From assembly GCA_029778715.1 (NCBI GenBank), contig JAKOPT010000132.1, positions 1-39,497 on the forward strand: a DNA stretch of 39,497 nucleotides, in the 5' to 3' direction. The translations under genes were made by a program, and so were the position numbers. This document shows, one piece after another, positions 23,512-30,410 of this stretch. Source of the DNA: Actinomycetes bacterium (GTDB taxonomy: Bacteria; Actinomycetota; Actinomycetes; Actinomycetales; Dermatophilaceae). The notes below the pieces were generated by a model, which had not been told where the DNA came from, did no database searches, and saw only the letters and a list, made by a program, of their open reading frames with translations. Every line of letters starts with the position of its first letter. The stretch's first letter is position 1.

Positions 23512-23583
23512 AGATTCTGGTATGCCGTCCGCGCGCGTCGTCTGCCCAGGTCAGACGGTGTTTATAGGCGCCTTCGCGACGAT

Positions 23584-23612
23584 TTGGGCAGCGCTTCGGC
23601 GCTCCCTAGACT
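23584..23612 (+). promoter_or_regulatory. candidate promoter of rplM-rpsI
   Basis: TTGGGC (23584-23589) and TAGACT (23607-23612) with a 17-base spacer, itself the small hairpin AGCGC-TTCG-GCGCT. Transcription would begin near 23619, leaving a leader of about 115 bases before the rplM GTG at 23734. I found no conserved L13 leader structure in it. AAGG at 23722-23725 is a weak ribosome binding site. Confidence 0.5.
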
Positions 23613-23733
23613 TGAGAGGTTGTGTCGTGCGCCCCTCGCACGCCCCGGCGGCCACTGCAGACGATGGTGCCCCATCGGCCTGCCGGGAGCACACGGCATA
23701 CGCCCAAACCCATCCCTCACGTAAGGCAACCTC

Positions 23734-24177
23734 GTGAAGACCTACACCCCGAAGGCGGGCGACATCACCCGTCAGTGGCACGTCATCGACGCCACCGACG
23801 TCGTGCTCGGTCGCCTCGCCAGCCAGGCAGCCATCCTGCTGCGCGGCAAGCACAAGCCGACCTTCGCCCCCCACGTCGACACCGGCGACTTCGTCATCAT
23901 CATCAACGCCGACAAGGTCGTCCTCACCGGCTCCAAGGCCCAGCAGAAGCGCGCCTACCGCCACTCCGGCTTCCCGGGCGGCCTCAAGTCCCGCACCTAC
24001 GTCGAGATGCTCGACCAGTTCCCCGAGAAGGCCGTCGAGAAGGCCGTGCGCGGGATGCTCCCCAAGAACACCCTCGGTCGCCAGCAGCTGTCCAAGCTCA
24101 AGGTCTACCGCGGCGCCGAACACCCCCACGCTGCCCAGCAGCCCAAGCCCTTCGAGATCAGCCAGGTGGCCCAGTGA
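23734..24177 (+). CDS. rplM: 50S ribosomal protein L13
   Basis: A 147-residue ribosomal protein of the large subunit, an early 23S rRNA-binding assembly protein. The family begins [29 protein letters not shown], with [24 protein letters not shown] and the conserved end region [28 protein letters not shown]. The start is GTG at 23734, matching the usual family N-terminus. It overlaps rpsI by one base (TGATG at 24175-24179), the conserved rplM-rpsI operon. A candidate promoter lies at 23584-23612 and tandem hairpins follow rpsI. The gene is normal in every respect; its left neighbour is an ArsR/MFS pair rather than truA, which marks the edge of the accessory block. Confidence 0.98.
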   Translation: MKTYTPKAGDITRQWHVIDATDVVLGRLASQAAILLRGKHKPTFAPHVDTGDFVIIINADKVVLTGSKAQQKRAYRHSGFPGGLKSRTYVEMLDQFPEKAVEKAVRGMLPKNTLGRQQLSKLKVYRGAEHPHAAQQPKPFEISQVAQ

Positions 24178-24689
24178 TGACCGACGTGACCTACGACGCG
24201 CAGGTCGGCACCGACGCCGACGACAACGAGATCACCTCCTACACCACCGAGACCGACGCCGCCGCCCACGTCGGCGAGGCCACGCCGCGCCCCTCGGCGT
24301 CCGCGCCCGGTGCTGCCACCGGCCGCCGCAAGCAGGCCGTCGCCCGGGTCCGGATCGTGCCCGGCACCGGTGAGTGGACCATCAACGGTCGCACCCTGGA
24401 GTCCTACTTCCCCAACAAGGTGCACCAGCAGATCGTCCGCGAGCCGCTCACCGTGCTCGACCTCGACGGCGCCTACGACGTGCTCGTTCGTGTCCACGGC
24501 GGTGGCCCCTCCGGCCAGGCCGGTGCCGTCCGCCTCGGTGTGGCCCGCTCCCTCAACGGGGTCGACCCCGACCTCAACCGCCCGGCGCTGAAGAAGGCCG
24601 GCTTCCTCACCCGTGACGCGCGCGTGCCCGAGCGCAAGAAGGCCGGTCTCAAGAAGGCCCGCAAGGCTCCTCAGTACAGCAAGCGCTGA
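24177..24689 (+). CDS. rpsI: 30S ribosomal protein S9
   Basis: A 170-residue small-subunit protein whose C-terminal tail reaches the P-site tRNA. The conserved part begins at about residue 48 ([24 protein letters not shown]) and ends with the invariant SKR tail (KAPQYSKR). The first 45 or so residues are an acidic, Thr/Ala-rich extension ([18 protein letters not shown]), as commonly seen in actinobacterial S9. The start was placed at the ATG at 24177, directly overlapping the rplM stop, because coupling is the rule for this pair and the extension is family-consistent. Followed at once by two strong hairpins (24705-24737 and 24747-24779) that should end the operon. Confidence 0.98.
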   Translation: MTDVTYDAQVGTDADDNEITSYTTETDAAAHVGEATPRPSASAPGAATGRRKQAVARVRIVPGTGEWTINGRTLESYFPNKVHQQIVREPLTVLDLDGAYDVLVRVHGGGPSGQAGAVRLGVARSLNGVDPDLNRPALKKAGFLTRDARVPERKKAGLKKARKAPQYSKR

Positions 24690-24704
24690 TCTCGAGTACC
24701 GCAG

Positions 24705-24737
24705 GCGAGGATCGCGGACAACCACCGCGATCCTCGC
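24705..24737. terminator. terminator hairpin 1 after rpsI
   Basis: Perfect 13-bp arms GCGAGGATCGCGG (24705-24717) and CCGCGATCCTCGC (24725-24737) with a 7-base loop, starting 15 bases after the rpsI stop. It is the first of two tandem hairpins and lacks a U-tract. Confidence 0.85.
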
Positions 24738-24746
24738 TCCGGTGTT

Positions 24747-24779
24747 GCGGCGCGGGCGGACCACTCCCGCCCGCGCCGC
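24747..24779. terminator. terminator hairpin 2 after rpsI
   Basis: Perfect 13-bp arms GCGGCGCGGGCGG (24747-24759) and CCGCCCGCGCCGC (24767-24779), again with a 7-base loop and only nine bases after hairpin 1. The stems have different sequences, so this is not a simple duplication. The pair implies tight separation of rplM-rpsI from glmM, whose own promoter must then lie in the 55 bases that follow. Confidence 0.8.
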
Positions 24780-24834
24780 GACACGCCACCGGCATACCAT
24801 TGCTTTCGCCCGACCCGACAGGACCACGCCCACC

Positions 24835-26199
24835 ATGACCCGACTCTTCGGCACCGACGGTGTGCGCGGCAAGGCCAACGTCGACATCACCGCCCAGGGC
24901 GCGCTCGACCTCGCCACGGCCGCGGCTCATGTCCTCGGCGCGCCGGCCCGAGCCGCCGGGCGCAAACCCAAGGCCGTCGTCGGGCGCGACCCGCGCGCCT
25001 CGGGTGAGTTCCTCAGCGCGGCCGTCGTCGCCGGGCTCGCCTCCGCCGGCGTCGACGTCCACAACGTCGGGGTCCTCCCCACGCCCGCCGTCGCCTTCCT
25101 CACCGCCGACATGGACGCCCACTTCGGGGTCGTCCTCTCGGCATCGCACAACGCCATGCCCGACAACGGCATCAAGTTCTTCGCCGCGGGCGGGCACAAA
25201 CTCCCCGACGCCGTCGAGGACGAGATCGAGGCCCAACTCCACGCCGACTGGGAGCGCCCCACTGGCGCCCAGGTCGGGCGGGTCCACGAAAACCGGGCCG
25301 GACAGGCCCGCTACGTCGCCCATCTGCTCTCCGCCGTGCCGCACTCCCTCGACGGGTTGCGAGTCGTCCTCGACTGCGCCCACGGCGCCGCGAGCGAGGT
25401 CTCGCCCGAAGCCTTCCGGCTAGCCGGTGCGGACGTCTTCGAAATCGGCGCGAGCCCCGACGGGCTCAACATCAACGACGGCTACGGCTCGACCCATCTC
25501 GAGCGGCTGCAGGCGGCCGTTCGAGAGCGGCAGGCGGATCTCGGCATCGCCCACGACGGTGACGCCGACCGGTGCCTGGCCGTCGACGCCGACGGTGCCG
25601 TCATCGACGGCGACCAGATCATGGCCATCCTCGCCGTCGACCTCAAGGAGCGCGGCGCCCTCGCCCAGGACACCCTCGTCGCCACCGTCATGAGTAACCT
25701 CGGCCTGCTGATCGCCATGGAGCGCGAAGGCATCACCGTGCGCCAGACCGGTGTCGGCGACCGCTACGTCCTCGAGGACATGCGCGCCGGCGGCTACTCC
25801 CTCGGCGGTGAGCAGTCCGGGCACGTCATCCTCTCCGACTTCGGCACGACCGGTGACGGCGTCCTCACCGGGTTGACCCTCGCGGCCCGGATGGCTCGCA
25901 CCGGGCGGTCCCTCGCCGACCTGGCCTCCGTCATGACCCGCCTGCCCCAGGTGCTCATCAACGTCAAGGGCGTCGACAAGTCCCGGGTCGAGACCGATGA
26001 GGAACTCCAGGACGCCGTGCGCCGCGAAGAGGCCGCGCTGGCCGGCTCGGGCCGGGTGCTGCTCCGCAAATCCGGCACCGAACCCCTCGTGCGGGTCATG
26101 GTCGAGGCCGCGACCGCCGAGCAGGCCCAGGAGGTCGCCGAGCGCCTCGTCGCCGTCGTCCGCGACCGCCTCGCCCTTCCCCCTGCTGCCCGCCCCTAG
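24835..26199 (+). CDS. glmM: phosphoglucosamine mutase
   Basis: A 454-residue enzyme that converts glucosamine-6-phosphate to glucosamine-1-phosphate on the way to UDP-GlcNAc and peptidoglycan. The N-terminus [13 protein letters not shown] is diagnostic. The phosphoserine is Ser104 in [16 protein letters not shown] (family norm SASHNP; here Ala replaces Pro). The metal loop is AHDGDADRC, the sugar-binding loop GGEQSGH and the phosphate-binding end [16 protein letters not shown]. The start at 24835 is set by the family N-terminus. The rplM-rpsI-glmM order is conserved in actinobacteria. The galactokinase-uridylyltransferase fusion gene follows after 16 bases and is probably co-transcribed, linking amino-sugar and UDP-hexose supply. 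Confidence 0.97.
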   Translation: MTRLFGTDGVRGKANVDITAQGALDLATAAAHVLGAPARAAGRKPKAVVGRDPRASGEFLSAAVVAGLASAGVDVHNVGVLPTPAVAFLTADMDAHFGVVLSASHNAMPDNGIKFFAAGGHKLPDAVEDEIEAQLHADWERPTGAQVGRVHENRAGQARYVAHLLSAVPHSLDGLRVVLDCAHGAASEVSPEAFRLAGADVFEIGASPDGLNINDGYGSTHLERLQAAVRERQADLGIAHDGDADRCLAVDADGAVIDGDQIMAILAVDLKERGALAQDTLVATVMSNLGLLIAMEREGITVRQTGVGDRYVLEDMRAGGYSLGGEQSGHVILSDFGTTGDGVLTGLTLAARMARTGRSLADLASVMTRLPQVLINVKGVDKSRVETDEELQDAVRREEAALAGSGRVLLRKSGTEPLVRVMVEAATAEQAQEVAERLVAVVRDRLALPPAARP

Positions 26200-26215
26200 G
26201 GCCGAGGAGATCGCC

Positions 26216-28786
26216 ATGGGTGCCGCCGATCGCCAGGATGCGGTGCCCGCTGCGCCGTACCCCTTGGCCTCCGCTCTCGTCGAGGCGGCCGTATGCCGCT
26301 TCGCCGCGGCTTTCGGGGCCTACCCCACACACCTGGCGCTCGGCCCGGGCCGGGTCAACCTCATCGGGGAGCACACCGACTACAACGAGGGCTTCGTCCT
26401 GCCCTTCGCCATCGACCGGCATACGGTCGCGGCCCTACGGCTGCGCGAGGACCGCACGATCCGGCTCACCACCGACTTCGACGGCGACGCCGCGGCAGCG
26501 CTCGTCGAGACGACCATGGACGACCTGGGCGCCGCCGCGGACCTCGGGTGGGCGGCATACCCCGTCGGGGTGGCGTGGGCGCTCAGCGAGCACGGCGCCG
26601 ACCTCACCACGGTGCGCGGGTTCGACCTGGCCCTCACCAGCGACGTCCCCGTCGGCGCGGGACTCTCCTCCTCGGCCGCGATCGAGAGCGCGGTCGCGCT
26701 CGCCCTCGACGCGGCCTGGGGGCTCGGGCTGGACCGCCCGACCCTGGCCCGGGTCGGGCAGCGCGCCGAAAACGTCGTCGTCGGCGCTCCCACCGGGATC
26801 ATGGACCAGTCCGCGTCGCTGCTCGGCGAGACCGACGCGGCGGTGTTCCTCGACTGCCGCACCTTGGTCGCCGACATCGTCCCGCTGGGCTTGGCCGAGG
26901 CCGGGTTGGCGGTCCTGGTCATCGACACGCGGGTGAGTCACGCGCACGCTGACGGCGGGTATGCCGCGCGCCGGGCCGCCTGCGAACGCGGTGCCGCCGC
27001 ACTCGGCGTGCCCGCGCTCCGGGACCTCGGCGAGGAGGACCTGGAGCGGGCGCAGGACGTACTTGACGACGAGACGTTTCGACGGGTGCGGCATGTCGTC
27101 ACCGAGGACGCCCGGGTGCTGGCCGCGGTCGAGGCGGTGCGCCATCAGGGGCCCAGTGCTCTGGGGCCGTTGCTGCTCGCCTCACATGCGTCGATGCGCG
27201 ACGACTTCGAGATCTCCATCCCCGAACTCGACCTCGCCGTCGAGACAGCCGTGGCCGCAGGGGCGCTCGGTGCGCGGATGACCGGCGGCGGCTTCGGTGG
27301 GGCCGCCATCGCCCTGGTGCCGGTCGGGCTTGTCGATGCGGTGCAGACGGCGGTGGCCGGCGCATTTGCCGCGGCGGGGTTCATGGAGCCGGGTCTGTTC
27401 ACGGTGCGCGCCGCCGCGGGCGCCGCCGTGCTGCCGCTGCCCGGGCTGGTCGCGAGCACGATCGTCTTACGCGAGGACGGTGCGGAGCCCGCCGTGATCG
27501 CGGCCTTCGCCGACGCCTACCGGCGGGCCGCGGCCGGGGACACCGGGCTGATCCGGGAAGCGAGCATCGCCCCGCTCCTGGACCCGCCACAACTCACGGA
27601 CGTCCAGGTGAGCGACGCCGAGGCCCGCGCGGCCCTGCAGGCGACCGTCATGATCAAACTCAACGGCGGCCTGGGCACCTCCATGGGCCTGGAAGCCACC
27701 AAGGGCCTCATCCCGGTCCGCGACGGGAAGACGTTCATCGACGTGACCGTCGAGCAGGTCCGCTGGGCGCGCCGGGCGTATGCCGCGCCGCTACCGCTGC
27801 TCTTCATGAACAGTTTCCGCACCCGCACCGACACCCTGGCGCACCTGGCGAGGTACCCCGACCTGGCCGTCGACGGCATACCCCTCGACTTCATTCAAAG
27901 CCGCGAACCCAAACTGCGCCGCGACGACCTCACCCCGGTGCGCTGGCCGGCCGACCCGAGTCTGGAATGGTGCCCCCCGGGGCACGGTGACGTCTACCCC
28001 ACTCTGTGGGGGTCGGGGCTGCTCGACCTGCTCATCGCGCGCGGCTTCCGCTACGCGAGCCTGGCCAACGGCGACAACCTCGGCGCGGCCCCCGATGCCC
28101 GCCTCGCCGGCTGGTTCGCCGCGAGCGGCGCCCCGTATGCCGCGGAGGTCTGCACCCGCACCCCGAACGACCGCAAGGGCGGCCACCTAGCGGTGCGCCG
28201 TGCCGACGGGCAACTAGTCCTGCGCGACTCGGCCCAGACCGCGGACCAGGAGCAGGTGTTCTTCCAGGACGAACACGTCCATCCCTACTTCCACGCCAAC
28301 AACCTCTGGCTCGACCTGGTCCAGGTCAAGGCGGTCCTCGATGCCCGAGGCGGGGTGCTCGGGCTGCCCCTCATCCGCAACGACAAACCCGTCGACCCGC
28401 GCGATCTGGCCTCGACGCCGATCGTGCAGTTGGAGTCGGCGATGGGGGCGGCCATCGAGGTGTTCGCCGGGGCCCAGGCGATCGCGGTGGGGCGTGACCG
28501 GTTCGTGCCGGTGAAGTCGACGAACGAGTTGCTGCTCATGCGCTCGGACGTGTTCGAGGTGGGGCAGGACTGGCGGTTGCGGGCCACGTCGCCGATCCCG
28601 GCGATCGACCTGGACCCGCGGTTCTTCCGGCGGCTCAGCGACTTCGAGGAGCGGGTCCAGGTGGTGCCCTCGCTGCGGTCGGCGCGGTCGTTGACGGTGC
28701 GCGGCGACTGGCGCTTCGAGGCGCCCTTCGTGGCGTCCGGGGACGTCGACGTCGTTCTCCCCACTCTCCCCCGCGATTCGAGGTAA
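26216..28786 (+). CDS. galactokinase fused to UTP-glucose-1-phosphate uridylyltransferase
   Basis: One uninterrupted 856-residue frame encodes two complete enzymes. Residues 1 to about 410 are a full galactokinase: signature GPGRVNLIGEHTDYNEGF (43-60), ATP loop VGAGLSSSAAIESA (146-159), catalytic Asp197 in GIMDQSA and motif 3 MTGGGFGGAAIALV (355-368). Residues about 425-856 are a eukaryote-type UGPase like those of bifidobacteria: GDTGLIRE, the nucleotide loop NGGLGTSMG (483-491), LLFMNSFRTRTD, EWCPPGHGD, LANGDNLGA and KSTNELLLMRSD. Galactokinase makes galactose-1-phosphate; the second half would make UDP-glucose or, if relaxed, UDP-galactose directly. GAGGAG precedes the ATG at 26216. There is no stop or frame change at the junction, though GTG at 27494 could allow internal initiation. 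The stop codon comes from hairpin repeat copy 3. Confidence 0.93.
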   Translation: MGAADRQDAVPAAPYPLASALVEAAVCRFAAAFGAYPTHLALGPGRVNLIGEHTDYNEGFVLPFAIDRHTVAALRLREDRTIRLTTDFDGDAAAALVETTMDDLGAAADLGWAAYPVGVAWALSEHGADLTTVRGFDLALTSDVPVGAGLSSSAAIESAVALALDAAWGLGLDRPTLARVGQRAENVVVGAPTGIMDQSASLLGETDAAVFLDCRTLVADIVPLGLAEAGLAVLVIDTRVSHAHADGGYAARRAACERGAAALGVPALRDLGEEDLERAQDVLDDETFRRVRHVVTEDARVLAAVEAVRHQGPSALGPLLLASHASMRDDFEISIPELDLAVETAVAAGALGARMTGGGFGGAAIALVPVGLVDAVQTAVAGAFAAAGFMEPGLFTVRAAAGAAVLPLPGLVASTIVLREDGAEPAVIAAFADAYRRAAAGDTGLIREASIAPLLDPPQLTDVQVSDAEARAALQATVMIKLNGGLGTSMGLEATKGLIPVRDGKTFIDVTVEQVRWARRAYAAPLPLLFMNSFRTRTDTLAHLARYPDLAVDGIPLDFIQSREPKLRRDDLTPVRWPADPSLEWCPPGHGDVYPTLWGSGLLDLLIARGFRYASLANGDNLGAAPDARLAGWFAASGAPYAAEVCTRTPNDRKGGHLAVRRADGQLVLRDSAQTADQEQVFFQDEHVHPYFHANNLWLDLVQVKAVLDARGGVLGLPLIRNDKPVDPRDLASTPIVQLESAMGAAIEVFAGAQAIAVGRDRFVPVKSTNELLLMRSDVFEVGQDWRLRATSPIPAIDLDPRFFRRLSDFEERVQVVPSLRSARSLTVRGDWRFEAPFVASGDVDVVLPTLPRDSR

Positions 28787-28827
28787 AAACGCCGCTGGAT
28801 CCGTGCGCTATTACCTCGAATGGCGGG
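28770..28827. repeat. palindromic hairpin repeat, copy 3
   Basis: Arms ATTCGAGGTAA (28776-28786) and its complement (28811-28821) are perfect, with five more outer pairs after one mismatch. The centre contains the palindrome GGATCC. It sits between two convergent genes and provides the TAA stop of both: the fusion gene ends RDSR-stop at 28786 and the GH1 gene ends RHSR-stop at 28811. It is the most diverged of the three copies. Confidence 0.88.
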
Positions 28828-30280
28828 CAGCGTGGGCGGCGATGATCCGGGCGAATTCCCACCCCGAGTCCTTGATCGTGCGCACCTGGGTGTCGTAGTC
28901 GACGTGGACGATCCCGAACCGCTTCCCATAGCCCAGCGCCCACTCGAAGTTGTCCAGGAGCGACCACGCGAAGTAGCCGCGGATGTCGGCCCCGGCGTCG
29001 ATCGCCTCCCGGAGCGCACCCAGATGCGAGCGCAGGTATGCCGTGCGCTCCGGATCGTGGACGGCATACCGCACCGTGCCGTCGGCTCGACCGGTGGCTG
29101 CCTTGGCGCCGGGCCCGGCGGCCGACTCAGCCCCGGCGGCGGCAGCCGGGGCCGCGGCATACGGGGTGACGACATCACCGGGCCACGCCGAACCGTTCTC
29201 CGTGACATAGACCGGTAGGCCCGACTCGGTGGCCGCCCGGAGCAGGACCTCGCGGAAGCCGCCCGGGTTGACCTCCCAGCCCATCGCGGTGAGCGGCGGG
29301 TGCGGCGCGACCTCGACGACCCCCTCGCAACCGGGCAGGCCGGTGGGGTTGGCGGCCGGGTCGCCGGCACGCACCCGGATGGGGAAGTAGTTGTTGATGC
29401 CGAGGTTGTCGAGCGGAGTGGCGATGGTGGCGAGATCGCCCTCGTGCAGCCAGGAGTGATCGGTGAGGTGCGCGATGTCGTCGAGGAAGGTGTTGGGGTA
29501 GGCACCGTCGAAGAGCGGACCGTAGAAGAGGCCGTTGTAGGCGTTGTCGTAGCGGCGCACCGCGTCGGCGCCGCGTTCGCCCGATTCCGGCGGTCCCCAG
29601 ATGGCGCTCGGATTGAGCGTGATCGACACCTGGGCGCCGGGCACGGCCGCACGGATGACCGGTACGGCGTGGCCGTGGGCGAGCATGAGGTGGTGCGCGG
29701 CGATCACACCTTCGAGGGGGTCGGTGTGGCCGGGGGCATGGACCCCGAGGGCGTAACTGAGGATCGAGGAACACCACGGTTCGTTGAGGGTGGTCCAGCG
29801 TTGCACCCGGTCCCCGAGCGCCTCGGTGACGGCCGCGGCATACCCGACGAACCAGTCGCTCGACGCGCGGGTGAGCCAACCGCCGCGGTCTTGGAGCACC
29901 TGGGGAAGGTCCCAGTGGTAGAGCGTGACGACCGGGGTGATGCCGCGCTCGAGGAGGCGGTCGACAAGCCGATCGTAGAAGGCGAGGCCGGCGGGGTTGA
30001 CCGGGCCGGTGCCGCCGGGGATGACGCGCGGCCAGGCGATGGAGAACCGGTATGCCGGCAGGCCGAGTTCAGTCATGAGGTCGACGTCGGCATCCCAGCG
30101 GCGGTAGTGGTCGCAGGCGGGGTCGCCAGTGTCGCCGCCCTCGATGGTGCCGGGCCGGGCGGCGAAGGTGTCCCAGATGGAGGGGCCGCGCCCGTCGGCC
30201 GTCGTCGAACCCTCGATCTGGAAGGCCGCGGTGGCCGCACCCCAGAGGAAGCCATCGGGGAAGGTGAGGTCCGCGCTCAT
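28811..30280 (-). CDS. GH1 beta-glucosidase/beta-galactosidase
   Basis: A 489-residue family 1 glycosidase without signal peptide, so it acts on imported oligosaccharides. The N-terminal signature FPDGFLWGAATAAFQIEG is clear. The acid/base is Glu167 in TLNEPW and the nucleophile Glu361 in VTENGSA; the late SLLDNFEW aglycone-site motif is present. Gluco- versus galacto-preference is not settled by these motifs. An Ala/Gly-rich low-complexity insert at about 375-400, just after the nucleophile loop, is unusual. The start at 30280 (MSADLTFPDG) was chosen over an upstream in-frame ATG because the family domain begins five residues later. It is convergent with the galactokinase fusion, so galactose released from a beta-galactoside could feed that enzyme. 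It shares hairpin copy 3 as its terminator and stop-codon source. Confidence 0.92.
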   Translation of the reverse strand: MSADLTFPDGFLWGAATAAFQIEGSTTADGRGPSIWDTFAARPGTIEGGDTGDPACDHYRRWDADVDLMTELGLPAYRFSIAWPRVIPGGTGPVNPAGLAFYDRLVDRLLERGITPVVTLYHWDLPQVLQDRGGWLTRASSDWFVGYAAAVTEALGDRVQRWTTLNEPWCSSILSYALGVHAPGHTDPLEGVIAAHHLMLAHGHAVPVIRAAVPGAQVSITLNPSAIWGPPESGERGADAVRRYDNAYNGLFYGPLFDGAYPNTFLDDIAHLTDHSWLHEGDLATIATPLDNLGINNYFPIRVRAGDPAANPTGLPGCEGVVEVAPHPPLTAMGWEVNPGGFREVLLRAATESGLPVYVTENGSAWPGDVVTPYAAAPAAAAGAESAAGPGAKAATGRADGTVRYAVHDPERTAYLRSHLGALREAIDAGADIRGYFAWSLLDNFEWALGYGKRFGIVHVDYDTQVRTIKDSGWEFARIIAAHAARHSR

Positions 30281-30410
30281 GCCGACGACCGTAGTGGGTG
30301 AGGTCGCGGCGGCACGGATGCCGTGGGGCATACCGGTCAACGAACGGGGCTGATACCTGTCCCTCGGGACAGGCGTGGTGGTGTGGTGGTTTCGGGACTA
30401 GGGTCGTCCT

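Noticed and set aside
24613..24834. Extended glmM frame beginning inside rpsI
   Set aside because: It would cross two strong hairpins and overlap rpsI; the GlmM family N-terminus begins at 24835.
25997..26215. Extension of the galactokinase fusion into glmM
   Set aside because: It overlaps glmM in another frame; GAGGAG and the galactokinase domain support the ATG at 26216.
30281..30340. Earlier start for the GH1 gene (about 20 extra residues)
   Set aside because: The extra residues have no family similarity; GH1 enzymes begin close to the ATG at 30280.
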